64,000 nucleotides of DNA from JAJZIH01 sp021785265 (GCA_027338645.1 DAHWSH010000011.1:124001-188000), one strand, 5' to 3'; shown: positions 32,575 to 42,331, counted from the stretch's first letter. Translations and numbers: made by a program. Notes: a model not told the origin generated them from the sequence alone.

Positions 32575-34992
32575 TCAGCCGGCCTGTTCTGCCTGCATGT
32601 GTTTTTCGAGGTCGAGCACGCGCAGCGTGGTGGCCACCACCGTGTCCGGGTTGAGGCTGATTGAGTCAATCCCCTGTTGGATCAGGAAATCGGCCATCTC
32701 CGGGTAATCCGATGGAGCCTGGCCACACAGGCCAGAGTGAATCCCGTTACGACGACAACCCAGGACGGCCTGTCTGATCGTTTCCAGAACAGCCGGATCC
32801 CGTTCGTCGTACTCGAAAGCCACCATGGCAGAGTCCCGATCCACGCCGAGCGTCAACTGGGTCAAGTCGTTGCTCCCAATCGAGAATCCATCAAAGCGCT
32901 TGGCAAATCCATCGATCAGGATCACGTTGCTCGGCACCTCGCACATGGCATAGAGGCGAAGCCCCCGTTGCCCACGAACCAGCCCAAGATCAGCCATCCG
33001 GGCGAGAACCTGATCTGCCTCTTCAAGACGCCGAACAAAGGGAATCATGAGAATCACGTTCTCGAATCCCCAATCTTCTCGAACCCGACGCATTGCCGTA
33101 CACTCCAGCGCGAAACCTTCGCGATAGGCTGGATGATCGTAGCGAGAGGCTCCCCGGAAGCCGAGCATGGGATTTTCCTCGGTGGGCTCGAAACTCCGAC
33201 CCCCGAGCAGCGAGGCATATTCGTTTGACTTGAAGTCCGACATGCGAACCACGACCGGCTTGGGCCAGAAGGCAGCGGCGATGGTCCCAATTCCCTGTGC
33301 CAGCCGTTCCACAAAAAAGTCCTCCGGGCGGTCATATCCCCTGACGAGGCTTGCCAACGCAGCCCGATCCCGCGCATCAGTAACCCGATCTGGATGAAGC
33401 AGGGCCATGGGGTGGGCCCGGATACTGCTGCTGATGATAAACTCCATCCGGGCCAGCCCAACCCCGTCGTTGGGGAGGAAACTGGTCTGAAAGGCGATAT
33501 CCGGATTGCCCAGATTGACCATGATCCGGGTCTTGGGGCGCGGGACCGCCTCGAGATCGGTGCGCCGGATCTCAAAGGGCAGAATGCCGTCATAAACCAC
33601 CCCGTCATCCCCTTCGGCACACGAAACGGTAATTGCCGTGTGGTCACGGAGCCGGGTCGTGGCCTCCCCGGTGCCGACAATCGCTGGAATTCCGAGCTCT
33701 CTAGCAATGATCGCCGCATGGCAGGTACGCCCGCCACGGTCGGTCACGATGGCCGCGGCCCGTTTCATGACCGGCTCCCAATCCGGGGTTGTGGTTTCAG
33801 AAACAAGGACGTCTCCTGGCTTGAAACCAGCAAGATCCTCCATCGATTCGATGACCCGAGGCGAACCCGTGGCAATCCGGGTCCCCACCGCGCGCCCCCG
33901 GACCAGGAGGGTTCCGGTTTGTTTCAGGTGAAATTCCTCGAGGATTTGCCGGGGCTTGCGCGATGCCACCGTTTCAGGCCGAGCCTGGACCAAGTAGAGG
34001 TGGCCATCAAGTCCGTCCTTGGCCCATTCAATATCCATAGGACGGTCTTCTCCGGCCTTGCGACTGTAATGGGCTTCTACCCGCAGGGCGTACTCGGTCA
34101 GGACGAAGATTTCCTCGTCTGTCAGACAGAAGCCATCCCGTTCAGCTTCGGTCGTTTCCTGAATCCGGGTTCCGGAATGCCCTGATGAACCGGCATAGAC
34201 CATCTTGATCTGTTTCCCCCCCTGCCGGCGACGGAGTACAGCACGGTGTCCCTGTTGAAAGGTCGGTTTGAAGACATAAAACTCATCCGGTTCCACCTGG
34301 CCTTGGACCAGGGTTTCGCCGAGCCCCCAAGTTGCCGTGATAAAAACCACCTCCCGGAACCCGCTCTCCGTATCCAGCGTAAAAAGAACCCCACTCGAAG
34401 CCAGGTCCGAACGCACCATTTTCATGATCCCGATGGAAAGAGCCACGTCGAATTGTCCGTAGCCTTGTCGGGCACGATAGTGGATCGCCCGATCTGTAAA
34501 CAGACTCGCAAAACAGTGCCGGCAGGACTCGAGCACGGCGGGTTCGCCCTGGATGTTGAGATAGGTCTCCTGCTGCCCAGCAAAACTTGCCTGTGGTAGA
34601 TCCTCTGCCGTAGCCGAGGATCGAACCGCCACGGTCAGTTCTGGCCCATACTCCTCCCTCAGGTGTCCATAGGCCTCAAGAATTTCCTGTTCCACAGCCA
34701 CTGGCAGGCCGGCGCCATAAAGGATTTCACGGGCCCGGGCCCCACGCTCCGCCAGATCGGTCACCTGGTCCAGGTCAAGCCCGGACAAGGCTCGTTCCAG
34801 TTCCCTACGGGTATTCCCATGGTCGAGAACCGCCCGGTAAGCATCGGCGGTCACGGCAAAGCCGTTGGGAATACGGATACCCTGTGGCCTGAGTTCACGA
34901 TAGATTTCTCCCAGTGACGCATTTTTGCCGCCCACAAGGAGCAGGTCCCCCAATCCGATCTCTTCGAAAAAACGAATGTATCGCATGCTCAT
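32575..34992 (-). CDS. ppsA: Phosphoenolpyruvate synthase
   Basis: An 805-residue protein, near the family length of about 790. The N-terminal ATP-grasp domain starts EIGLGDLLLVGGKNASLGE. The phosphohistidine domain has GGRTCHAAIIARELGIPAIVG. The C-terminal PEP-binding domain has FSIGSNDLTQLTLGVDRDS and the catalytic Cys region SGLCGQAPSDYP. It converts pyruvate and ATP to PEP, AMP and phosphate for gluconeogenesis. That fits with the methylcitrate cycle nearby, which yields pyruvate. No adjacent ppsR-type regulatory kinase gene is present. Confidence 0.97.
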   Translation of the reverse strand: MSMRYIRFFEEIGLGDLLLVGGKNASLGEIYRELRPQGIRIPNGFAVTADAYRAVLDHGNTRRELERALSGLDLDQVTDLAERGARAREILYGAGLPVAVEQEILEAYGHLREEYGPELTVAVRSSATAEDLPQASFAGQQETYLNIQGEPAVLESCRHCFASLFTDRAIHYRARQGYGQFDVALSIGIMKMVRSDLASSGVLFTLDTESGFREVVFITATWGLGETLVQGQVEPDEFYVFKPTFQQGHRAVLRRRQGGKQIKMVYAGSSGHSGTRIQETTEAERDGFCLTDEEIFVLTEYALRVEAHYSRKAGEDRPMDIEWAKDGLDGHLYLVQARPETVASRKPRQILEEFHLKQTGTLLVRGRAVGTRIATGSPRVIESMEDLAGFKPGDVLVSETTTPDWEPVMKRAAAIVTDRGGRTCHAAIIARELGIPAIVGTGEATTRLRDHTAITVSCAEGDDGVVYDGILPFEIRRTDLEAVPRPKTRIMVNLGNPDIAFQTSFLPNDGVGLARMEFIISSSIRAHPMALLHPDRVTDARDRAALASLVRGYDRPEDFFVERLAQGIGTIAAAFWPKPVVVRMSDFKSNEYASLLGGRSFEPTEENPMLGFRGASRYDHPAYREGFALECTAMRRVREDWGFENVILMIPFVRRLEEADQVLARMADLGLVRGQRGLRLYAMCEVPSNVILIDGFAKRFDGFSIGSNDLTQLTLGVDRDSAMVAFEYDERDPAVLETIRQAVLGCRRNGIHSGLCGQAPSDYPEMADFLIQQGIDSISLNPDTVVATTLRVLDLEKHMQAEQAG

Positions 34993-35055
34993 ATTTCCCC
35001 TTGTGGTACTTGGACATCCTCATGCCCCCATCCGACGTTACCCTTTCCACATCTC

Positions 35056-36801
35056 CTAGAAATTGACAATGTCCCCGATGACGATCGAACTCGCGGGAAC
35101 TCCAGGAGCATGCACGGTCGGAAAGGCAATGGTCAGATAGTAAACCTGCCCATAGGCGCTGCGGAGATCGCCGATCCGGATCCCCCCCCCCACATCCTGG
35201 TAGGTCTGGCTCCATCGGGACGGTGAGAGTTCTTCAATCCGGGCCCAATCCGCATAAACCACGAAACCGAGGACAAATGTGTGCCAAAACTGGATCGGCG
35301 TCACGATTCGGTCTTCGATCGTGCCCGACCAGAGACGCGTCCCCAGCCGGAAAAAATTGGGATAACCCCGGAGGCCCTGGATCCCGCCGATGTAAAGTAG
35401 GTTATCCGGCTCCGGGTTGACTTCGAACTGGTAGTCACCGTGGAGAACCAGTGTTTGATACGGTAGCATCTGGTTATAGTAGGTGCCCTGAATCTCGCCA
35501 ACTTCATTCTGCCAAGCGTTCGCCTGCCGACGGGCTTCCCAGCTGGCAGACGCGAGGAGCAGGTCGTGTCCAAAAATCCGGGTTCCCGTATCGACCGAAA
35601 GGTTCAGGGTCGAGGACGACCCGAGACTACCGAGCCAGGAAGGATCATAAGACCAGTTTGCATTGACGGTCCAGCCCAAGTTGTAATCCTCGACACGATC
35701 GATCAGCCGAATGTTCTCAAAGCTCCGGTATCGATCCTGGAAGAGCTGCCAACCCAAGGTCGGCCCGTTTTCTGTGCGGTCGATCAGCGCGAGGGGAAGC
35801 GCGCCATAGCCGGGTATCAGGCTAGGAGTGCCATAGCTTTCCGAACGCCGACTCCATCCGACGAAGAAGCGTTCGCCCGTATCATGGGAAAATCCCAACA
35901 AGCGACCATAATCGACGCTGAAATCATTGATCCGGGTGGGAATGCTTTCGGTCAGTGTGCCATTTTCAAAAAAATCCAGGTTTTCCTGCTGGGAGGATCC
36001 GGTAAAGGTCAGTGCCCAAGGATCGCGATCGCGGTAGAAAGGACGGCCGACCGTCAGTTCCTTGAGAAATCCATCTGAAAAATGGTCATACTGGGCAAGA
36101 CCCGTCCAACGGGTTCCCATAATGGCTGGATCTTCGTAGGCGAAGAGAGTTCCGCTTTGCTCGAAGGTTTTCTCCCAACCCACCGAGATTATTTTCCCGA
36201 GTCCGAGAAAGTCCGTATCCTTGATTTTGTAGTGGTACTCGCTTTGCCCCCCCACATGCGTGAACTGGAAGTTCGCCTTGAGCGTCCAGGCGTCCTTTTC
36301 GATGACCCGGACGTTGACCACATGTCCGTGGCAGCCATCCGGTTCGATGATGACGATGCGAACAAAAGGAAGTACGCGGAGGTTACGCTCGGTCTCGTAA
36401 AGGTTTCGGGCATTCACAGGCTCTCCTGACTTGAAGAGCAACTCGTTGCGGATCACGGCCGGGACTGTCTTGATATGAATGAAATTGGCAAGCCGTGCAT
36501 ACCACGTATTCTCACCTGGACGGGAGGTATTGAACACATTGACGACCCGGATCCTGATCTTGCCAACCCGGTAATGCTGGCTCGTAAACCAGATCCACTG
36601 GTCGGCACCATACCAGGGCCCGGCAATAGGCGACAGCCCCGATGGTAGCAGGGCAAGACAACTGCGTGGTTCATGTGCATCAAGCACTGGCCGGGAGTGA
36701 GCGTTGACGACAGGCAACAACAGGATCCCCACCAGCCACCAGCAGGGAACTCCTGATACCCGCCGACCCTCACCGAGAACTCTGTTTCGCACAGATCTCA
36801 A
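35056..36801 (-). CDS. BamA/TamA-family (D15, surface antigen) outer-membrane protein
   Basis: A 581-residue protein from TTG 36801 (GTG 36792 also possible). The N-terminus has basic residues and a hydrophobic stretch WWLVGILLLPVVNAHS consistent with a signal peptide. The first 190 residues contain one or two POTRA-like repeats (for example SGEPVNARNLYETERNLRVLPFVRIV). The rest is a beta barrel with alternating aromatic strands, containing the L6-loop signature GGIQGLRGYPNF and ending in VNF. Its length suits a TamA-like or single-POTRA Omp85 relative rather than BamA (about 800 residues, five POTRA). Function in barrel insertion or export is inferred from the family. No tamB is adjacent. 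Confidence 0.8.
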   Translation of the reverse strand: MRSVRNRVLGEGRRVSGVPCWWLVGILLLPVVNAHSRPVLDAHEPRSCLALLPSGLSPIAGPWYGADQWIWFTSQHYRVGKIRIRVVNVFNTSRPGENTWYARLANFIHIKTVPAVIRNELLFKSGEPVNARNLYETERNLRVLPFVRIVIIEPDGCHGHVVNVRVIEKDAWTLKANFQFTHVGGQSEYHYKIKDTDFLGLGKIISVGWEKTFEQSGTLFAYEDPAIMGTRWTGLAQYDHFSDGFLKELTVGRPFYRDRDPWALTFTGSSQQENLDFFENGTLTESIPTRINDFSVDYGRLLGFSHDTGERFFVGWSRRSESYGTPSLIPGYGALPLALIDRTENGPTLGWQLFQDRYRSFENIRLIDRVEDYNLGWTVNANWSYDPSWLGSLGSSSTLNLSVDTGTRIFGHDLLLASASWEARRQANAWQNEVGEIQGTYYNQMLPYQTLVLHGDYQFEVNPEPDNLLYIGGIQGLRGYPNFFRLGTRLWSGTIEDRIVTPIQFWHTFVLGFVVYADWARIEELSPSRWSQTYQDVGGGIRIGDLRSAYGQVYYLTIAFPTVHAPGVPASSIVIGDIVNF

Positions 36802-36941
36802 AATTGGACTTTACCTCCACCTCAACGGGACCGGCCCACAGATCTGGCTGGGGCACAAAGCCCTTTCTGGAAACCCGGGAATCCCCATCGGGTACTGGTT
36901 TCATCCTGACATCCCGGCTTCCCACGCCGGAATTTCAAGGT

Positions 36942-37412
36942 TCAGGGATGTGCGGGGCCACCGATACAAGGGCCGATCCGGATACCGGTCACGCGAATCC
37001 GGTAGCTCATCTCAAGGGGTGTCTTCATCAGGGTATGAACCCACTCCTGTAACCGGGTCTTCTGGTAAATCATCCGTCCCTGGCTGACCAAATTCATATT
37101 CGCGGAATGGCATTCCATGGTCCAAGTCAGGATATTGCCAACCATTTGGTGGTGTGTCACACGACACATGGATTTCTTGTAACCTACGGGCGGCAAGGAC
37201 TTTGGCTGCCGCGACAGACAGGTGGTCTGGGTCTCCTGCCTTGCGGCTGAACCCGTTCCCTCTGTCACGACATGCAGACGCCACCGACCCGGCACGAAGT
37301 CGGAGTTGACAGGCGTGGCAGAAACCGGTACGACCGTCAACAAAAGGAGTAGAAGCGGCCCTCCAGTCCAGTTTACGAACCCTTCCCAGCCGAATTTTTT
37401 CGGGCACGTCAT
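36942..37412 (-). CDS. DUF3617-family exported protein
   Basis: A 156-residue protein from ATG 37412, with AGGAG eight bases upstream. A hydrophobic segment LLLLLLTVVPVSA (about residues 18-30) looks like a signal peptide. The remaining part has PGRWRLHVVTEG, an oxidisable Cys pair (TTCLS and SMCRV, later MECHS), and the DUF3617 rhythm of beta strands with LTWTMECHSANM. Function unknown. It is on the same strand as the neighbouring envelope genes. Confidence 0.7.
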   Translation of the reverse strand: MTCPKKFGWEGFVNWTGGPLLLLLLTVVPVSATPVNSDFVPGRWRLHVVTEGTGSAARQETQTTCLSRQPKSLPPVGYKKSMCRVTHHQMVGNILTWTMECHSANMNLVSQGRMIYQKTRLQEWVHTLMKTPLEMSYRIRVTGIRIGPCIGGPAHP

Positions 37413-37567
37413 CTGAGGTTCTCCTCTCGGATCTTGACCGATGGAATGGTGTGCCGCACTTTTCCACCGCCCTTTACCCGCTTTGGAAACGCGGAGCAAT
37501 GCATCTGGACCTGGTACATTTCCAAGGCCTCCCATTGTACTGGAGAAAGACGGAATCCTGCGCCCAT
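37409..37567 (-). CDS. Possible 52-residue ORF coupled to the DUF3617 gene
   Basis: A frame MGAGFRLSPVQWEALEMYQV onward, rich in basic residues, ends in TGA that overlaps the ATG of the DUF3617 gene (ATGA). It fills the 160-base gap after the P450-like gene. No homology is recognised, and it may be a chance frame. Confidence 0.25.
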   Translation of the reverse strand: MGAGFRLSPVQWEALEMYQVQMHCSAFPKRVKGGGKVRHTIPSVKIREENLR

Positions 37568-37572
37568 CGCAA

Positions 37573-38760
37573 TCAGATCACATGAAAAGGCAGCTCGCCG
37601 GTCAGGGCTCTCATGTCCCGGTGTTTCCAGAGCTCCCAATTCTCCTGTCCAGGTACCGGCTCAAGCCGGTAGTGCGCGAAGATCTCCTCAAACAAAACAC
37701 TGATCCCGTCCAAGACATGTGAAACGAGTGGACTGACCGTCTCTCCCCAAATCTCCTCAGGGTTCCGGGACGGATGTCCAGATGTGCCATCGGGTACGGG
37801 CTCAAAATGCTCGAAGTCCATTGCACCTTCAAGTAAACGGGGGCAAAAGAGCAGCACCACTCCTGGCGGGATCCGATCAGCCCCGAGCCGGTATTCATGG
37901 CATGTAATCCTTCCCTGGATCCAGCGAGGAGGCAAAAGTCGCCAGCATTCTCCAAGTGCATGGCGGATCCATCCGGGGGCCATGTGCTCACTGGGGAAAT
38001 GGAAAGCCGCACCATGCTCTCCCTGTTCAACGAAAACAAGGAAGGCCGCCAAAATCGCAAGTTCCAGTTCAGGTCCAGCCTGACTGAGCCGATACAGTTG
38101 GATGGTCCGGCGGCTAGATTCTTGCGCTTCCCGGCGAGTCGCTTCATTAGCCTGCCAGCCGGAAACGGATTGCGGGAAAACCCGAAACCAGCCTGTCTTC
38201 CGCTTTCGAGCATTCGCCGTGCTGGGATCGAAATCGCCCCAAAAAGCCCGTTGGCGGGCCCGGGCAAAGGTTTCTTCAGATATATTACGATCTTCCACTG
38301 CCAAGGAGTCCGGCATGAGCCCTAAACCCTCAAGCAGTAAATTAGCCATGATTTGGACCTCACGGGGCAGGGAAAGGAGTGCCCCAGCATGCCAGTGGGC
38401 CTTACATTGTTCCTGCCACCGTTCTCGCAGGGAATCGCTCGCACGAATCTCTAGCGGTTTGGTCTGTATTCCGGGAGTTCCCGGACCTTGACTGGGGAGG
38501 GGATCCTTCGGCCCGGATCCTTTAGGCCAAGGTGCGAGAACATCAATCGATGGATTCCGAATCTCATTGATTTCCTGAGGTTTTGTCACGCACAGGTAGA
38601 GCCGGCCCCGGTACTTCAAAAGAGCCTGACCATGGGCGTTACCTTGGCACCGTTCACGGAGAAAGCAGCACAAGGCGGGATCCCAAAGCAGGATTCCACG
38701 GGAGACCCGATCCAGGTTACGGCTAAGGTCAGCAGGCAACGGCTGGGGATCCAGTTTCAT
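37573..38760 (-). CDS. Cytochrome P450-like protein lacking a visible heme-ligand cysteine
   Basis: A 395-residue protein whose architecture follows a soluble bacterial P450. The N-terminal strand pair appears as HGQALLKYRGRLYLCVTKPQ (residues 43-62). A C-helix-like region is LRERWQEQCKAHWHAG (111-126). An I-helix-like segment has AGPELELAILAAFLVFVE (228-245). The K-helix carries the ExxR pair Glu271 and Arg274 in ECWRLLPPRW, followed by RLGADRIPPGVVLLFCP (291-307). An L-helix-like end reads LFEEIFAHYRLEPVPG (356-371). In the segment where the FxxGxxxC heme loop belongs (about 323-348) there is no Cys; the stretch reads WGETVSPLVSHVL. It therefore looks like a pseudo-enzyme of P450 fold. It is 48 bases downstream of prpD on the same strand. 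Fold assignment is by pattern only. Confidence 0.55.
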   Translation of the reverse strand: MKLDPQPLPADLSRNLDRVSRGILLWDPALCCFLRERCQGNAHGQALLKYRGRLYLCVTKPQEINEIRNPSIDVLAPWPKGSGPKDPLPSQGPGTPGIQTKPLEIRASDSLRERWQEQCKAHWHAGALLSLPREVQIMANLLLEGLGLMPDSLAVEDRNISEETFARARQRAFWGDFDPSTANARKRKTGWFRVFPQSVSGWQANEATRREAQESSRRTIQLYRLSQAGPELELAILAAFLVFVEQGEHGAAFHFPSEHMAPGWIRHALGECWRLLPPRWIQGRITCHEYRLGADRIPPGVVLLFCPRLLEGAMDFEHFEPVPDGTSGHPSRNPEEIWGETVSPLVSHVLDGISVLFEEIFAHYRLEPVPGQENWELWKHRDMRALTGELPFHVI

Positions 38761-38808
38761 GTTACGACCTGAGCGGTACCATCAACCGCATTTCAAGCCG
38801 ATCCTGGC

Positions 38809-40260
38809 TCAATCTAAAGCGAGCAGATCCATGAGGTCGGAGACCGGCCGACCGGCCTGTTCCTGCCAGGGAGCGTCCAGGAAAGCGGAGATCGCCTCTG
38901 CCCGAACCGGCGCCAGCCGGGCCAGCCCTGCCATGAACTTTCGGGACAGTCGTGGTCGAGCCTCTTCCCGCCGTTCGCGGTGCCCAAGCGGGATCTCGAC
39001 CACCACCCGCTCGCTTGAGGGACCTTCTTTAAAGTGGATCTGGAGAGCATTGCCAATATAACGCTTCTCCGGATCATAGTAGCGGCGGGTAAAGTCCGGA
39101 TTTTCGACGACCCGCATCTTGGAACGAAGCCTGTCGATCCACGGGTCGGATGCCGGACCCTCTTCATAGTCTTGAGCCACTAACCGTCCCCTCAAAAGCG
39201 CACTCGCCACGATGTACTGAAGGCAGTGATCCCGGTCGGCCGGATTGCGGAGCGGTCCGGTCTTGTCGATGATACGGATGGCCGCACTTTGGGTTTCGAT
39301 CACGATTTCGGTGATCTCATCCAGACGATCACGAACGGCAGGGTGCAGGCGGACCGCCGCCTCGGCTGCAGTCTGTCCATGGAATTCCGCTGGGAAGTCC
39401 ACCTTGTAAAGGATGTTCTCCATGACATAACTGCCGAGTGGTCGATCGAGTTGGAGTGGCGTATCCCTCATGACGACCGCACCGAACCCCCAGCGTGGAG
39501 CAGAGAGAATCCGGGGATAACCCATCTCGCCACGCAAGCTCAGCAGAGCCAGCTCGATACCTCGACAGGTGGCATCCGCAGCCGCCCAGGATTTTCGCGA
39601 CCCGGTATTGGGATGATGTCGGTAGGCCCGGAGTGGGCCCCCATCGGCAAATGCCTGAGTGAGCGCATTTTCAATGGTCTGGCGAGAACCGCCGAGAAGT
39701 CGGCTCACGATTCCCGCTGACGCGACCCGAACATAAACCACGTGGTCAATCCCCACTGCATTAAGCGAATTGGCAAGGGCCAGGATCCCCTGAATCTCGT
39801 AGGCCTCGATCATCGCCGACAAAAGGTCACGGACCGTCACGATGACCGGATTTTTCCTTCGGCAGAGGTAATCGGATAAGGGAAGGAGCGCCCCGAGATT
39901 ATCCGAAGGATGCGCCCACTCGGCCGCCAGCCAAGTATCGTTATAGTCCAGCCAGCGGATCAGGGCGCCAGTATCGAACGCGGCCTTCATGAGATCAAGC
40001 TCGCAACTGGAACCCGGGACACGGGCGCCCAGACGGGGGCCACTCGTCCCCGGAACCCACGGACCGAGAAGCTTCGTGCAGTCCGGGTGGTCGAGCGCCA
40101 TAAAGGCAACCCCGATGGAATCACGGAGACTTAACCAGGCCGTCTCATAAGCTAGTGGCGGGTGGGCAGGCGGGGAAGCCACATACTCGGCCAGTTCGGC
40201 GATGAGCGGATCGGTCTCCAGACTGAAACCTTCCATCCTCGGGTTGCGTTCAACGCTCAT
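38809..40260 (-). CDS. prpD: 2-methylcitrate dehydratase PrpD
   Basis: A 483-residue MmgE/PrpD-family protein, the standard length. Family segments include FDTGALIRWLDYNDTWLAAEWAHPSDN (as consecutive pieces), KSWAAADATCRG and VDFPAEFHGQTAAEAA. It dehydrates 2-methylcitrate in the methylcitrate cycle that oxidises propionyl-CoA to pyruvate. It starts 3 bases after prpC. No separate acnD or prpF gene is present, consistent with a PrpD-type route. Confidence 0.95.
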   Translation of the reverse strand: MSVERNPRMEGFSLETDPLIAELAEYVASPPAHPPLAYETAWLSLRDSIGVAFMALDHPDCTKLLGPWVPGTSGPRLGARVPGSSCELDLMKAAFDTGALIRWLDYNDTWLAAEWAHPSDNLGALLPLSDYLCRRKNPVIVTVRDLLSAMIEAYEIQGILALANSLNAVGIDHVVYVRVASAGIVSRLLGGSRQTIENALTQAFADGGPLRAYRHHPNTGSRKSWAAADATCRGIELALLSLRGEMGYPRILSAPRWGFGAVVMRDTPLQLDRPLGSYVMENILYKVDFPAEFHGQTAAEAAVRLHPAVRDRLDEITEIVIETQSAAIRIIDKTGPLRNPADRDHCLQYIVASALLRGRLVAQDYEEGPASDPWIDRLRSKMRVVENPDFTRRYYDPEKRYIGNALQIHFKEGPSSERVVVEIPLGHRERREEARPRLSRKFMAGLARLAPVRAEAISAFLDAPWQEQAGRPVSDLMDLLALD

Positions 40261-40263
40261 GGA

Positions 40264-41385
40264 TTATCGTTCCCGAAGAGCAGGCCATGGCCGGGGTTCC
40301 GGGCCGATGTAACCTGCATCCGGGCGAATCAGGCGGTTGTTGGCCCTCTGCTCAAATACGTGTGCTGACCACCCGCTCGTTCGGGAACAGACGAACAGCG
40401 GCGTGAAGAGTGGTGTTGGGATTCCCATAAAATGGTAGGCGGTTGCACTGTAAAAATCCAGATTCGGAAAAAGTTTTTTCTCGTCCCACATCACCTGCTC
40501 GATTGCCTCCGAGACCTCAAAATAGTGCCGGTCGGGATGATGTTCCGAAAGTTGGCACGACCATTCTTTGATAATGGCATTGCGGGGATCGTGGTCCCGG
40601 TAAACCCGGTGCCCGAATCCCATGATTTTCTCCTTGGTCTCAAGTGCGCGAAGGATACCCTGACGAGCTGAGGCAGGTGTCTTATAGCGAGAAATCATCT
40701 GCATGGCAGCTTCGTTCGCCCCACCGTGAAGCGGACCACGCAGTGTCCCGATCGCTCCTGTCAGACAGGAATGAAAATCGGAAAGCGTAGCAGCGCAAAC
40801 TCGCGCAGTGAATGTCGATGCATTGAACTCGTGTTCCGCGTAGAGAATGAGGGAGACATCAAGGGCCCGACACGTGAGCGTCTCGGGTTCCCGGCCATGC
40901 AATAAGGTCAGGAAATGAGAGGCGATGGATGCACCACCCTTGACCGTATCAATCCGCTTCCCGGACTGGTGGTAGTGGTACCAGTAAAGCAGGATAGAAG
41001 GGAAAATTGAGAGCAGTCGGATCGCTGCGGGAACCTCCTGGCTAAAATCGTTTTCGGGTTCGAGACAGCCCAGAAAGGAACAGCCGGTCCGGAGTACATC
41101 CATGGGATGGGCAGTTGCGGGCAACCGCTCCAGGAGGCGAGCCAGTGGGTCGGGCAGCGCCCGGGCAGACGCTAAGGCCCGGACGAAGTCAGAAAGTGCC
41201 CTCTGATCTGGTGCGTGCCCATAAAGGAGCAGGTAGGCCACTTCTTCGAAGTTGGCGTCCCGAGCCAGTGACTCGATCGAATAGCCGCGATAGGTGAGCC
41301 CGACCCCTTCTTTTCCCACTGTGGAGATTGCCGTCTCGCCAGCGACGACGCCCGCCAGCCCACCGGTTTTCTTGCTTTCGGTCAT
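40264..41385 (-). CDS. prpC: 2-methylcitrate synthase PrpC
   Basis: A 373-residue citrate synthase-family protein. It starts GLAGVVAGETAISTVGKEG, a pattern typical of the 2-methylcitrate branch, and contains YAEHEFNASTFTARV, GALHGGANEAAM-like GPLHGGANEAAMQM, GFGHRVYRDHDPRN and the C-terminal active-site Asp region. It condenses propionyl-CoA with oxaloacetate. Its start overlaps the prpB stop by 4 bases. Confidence 0.95.
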   Translation of the reverse strand: MTESKKTGGLAGVVAGETAISTVGKEGVGLTYRGYSIESLARDANFEEVAYLLLYGHAPDQRALSDFVRALASARALPDPLARLLERLPATAHPMDVLRTGCSFLGCLEPENDFSQEVPAAIRLLSIFPSILLYWYHYHQSGKRIDTVKGGASIASHFLTLLHGREPETLTCRALDVSLILYAEHEFNASTFTARVCAATLSDFHSCLTGAIGTLRGPLHGGANEAAMQMISRYKTPASARQGILRALETKEKIMGFGHRVYRDHDPRNAIIKEWSCQLSEHHPDRHYFEVSEAIEQVMWDEKKLFPNLDFYSATAYHFMGIPTPLFTPLFVCSRTSGWSAHVFEQRANNRLIRPDAGYIGPEPRPWPALRER

Positions 41386-42287
41386 CGGTTCTCCTCCTCA
41401 GGGAATGATGCAGGAATCGTTTGCGCACCAAAAAGCTGGTCAAGTTTCCGTTCGTATTCCCAGTACCCGAGTACTTGGTAGAGTGCTTCACGGGTCTGGA
41501 GTTGATCCATGAGGGACTTTTGGCTTCCGGCTTTGCGAAGCGTTTTGTAGGTTTCCTGTGCGGCTTGTCCCATCGCACGGAACACCGTCAGGGGATACAG
41601 CACGAGACGGATCCCTGCCATCCGATATTCCTCGCGATCAAAAATCGGCGTCCGTCCAAACTCCGTGGCATTGGCGAGTACCGGAACGGACACGGCTCGG
41701 GTCAGGGCTGCATAGGATTCAAGGTCGGTCAGCGCCTCGGCAAAAATCGAATCTGCGCCTACGTCCACATAGGCTTGGGCTCGCTGGATTACCCCCTCCA
41801 GACCCTCGCTGGCGAACGCATCGGTTCGGGCCATGACAACCTGTTCTGGATCGGTCCGTGCATCCACAGCGGCCCGGATCCGATCCTGCATCTCGGTGAC
41901 GCTGACGAGCTGTTTGCCCGGGCGGTGACCGCATCGCTTCGCCGCCACCTGATCTTCGATATGAAAAGCAGCAACTCCCGCCCGGGTCAACTCGCGGACC
42001 ATACGGGCAATGTTGAGGGCGGTGCCAAATCCCGTATCGACATCCACCAGGAGTGGCAGTGACGTCACGTCGGTAATGCGCCGGGCTTCCTCCACCACTT
42101 CGCTGAGCGTGGTGAGCGCCAGATCCGGCAGTCCGAAAGCCGCGTTGGCCACACCTGCACCCGACAGGTAGAGCGCACTGAAACCCGCCTGCCCAGCCAG
42201 ACGGGCACAGTAGGCATTGATCGCTCCCACCACCTGCAACGGATATTCCGTATCCCAAGCGGCTCGGAACCGTTGACCCGGGGTCAT
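41382..42287 (-). CDS. prpB: 2-methylisocitrate lyase PrpB
   Basis: A 301-residue isocitrate-lyase-superfamily protein from ATG 42287, with GGAG upstream. The catalytic motif KRCGHRPGKQLV is present, as is LLVDVDTGFG (metal site) and IEDQVAAKRCGH. It splits 2-methylisocitrate into pyruvate and succinate. First gene of the prpBCD set, 44 bases after the AcuI-like gene. Confidence 0.96.
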   Translation of the reverse strand: MTPGQRFRAAWDTEYPLQVVGAINAYCARLAGQAGFSALYLSGAGVANAAFGLPDLALTTLSEVVEEARRITDVTSLPLLVDVDTGFGTALNIARMVRELTRAGVAAFHIEDQVAAKRCGHRPGKQLVSVTEMQDRIRAAVDARTDPEQVVMARTDAFASEGLEGVIQRAQAYVDVGADSIFAEALTDLESYAALTRAVSVPVLANATEFGRTPIFDREEYRMAGIRLVLYPLTVFRAMGQAAQETYKTLRKAGSQKSLMDQLQTREALYQVLGYWEYERKLDQLFGAQTIPASFPEEENR

Positions 42288-42331
42288 CACGAATCTCCAG
42301 TAGACGACCGTGTATTTTACACTGTGACCGG

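Noticed and set aside
36704..37087. Plus-strand frame of 127 residues over the gap between the D15 and DUF3617 genes
   Set aside because: It is mostly antisense to both genes and shows no conserved pattern.
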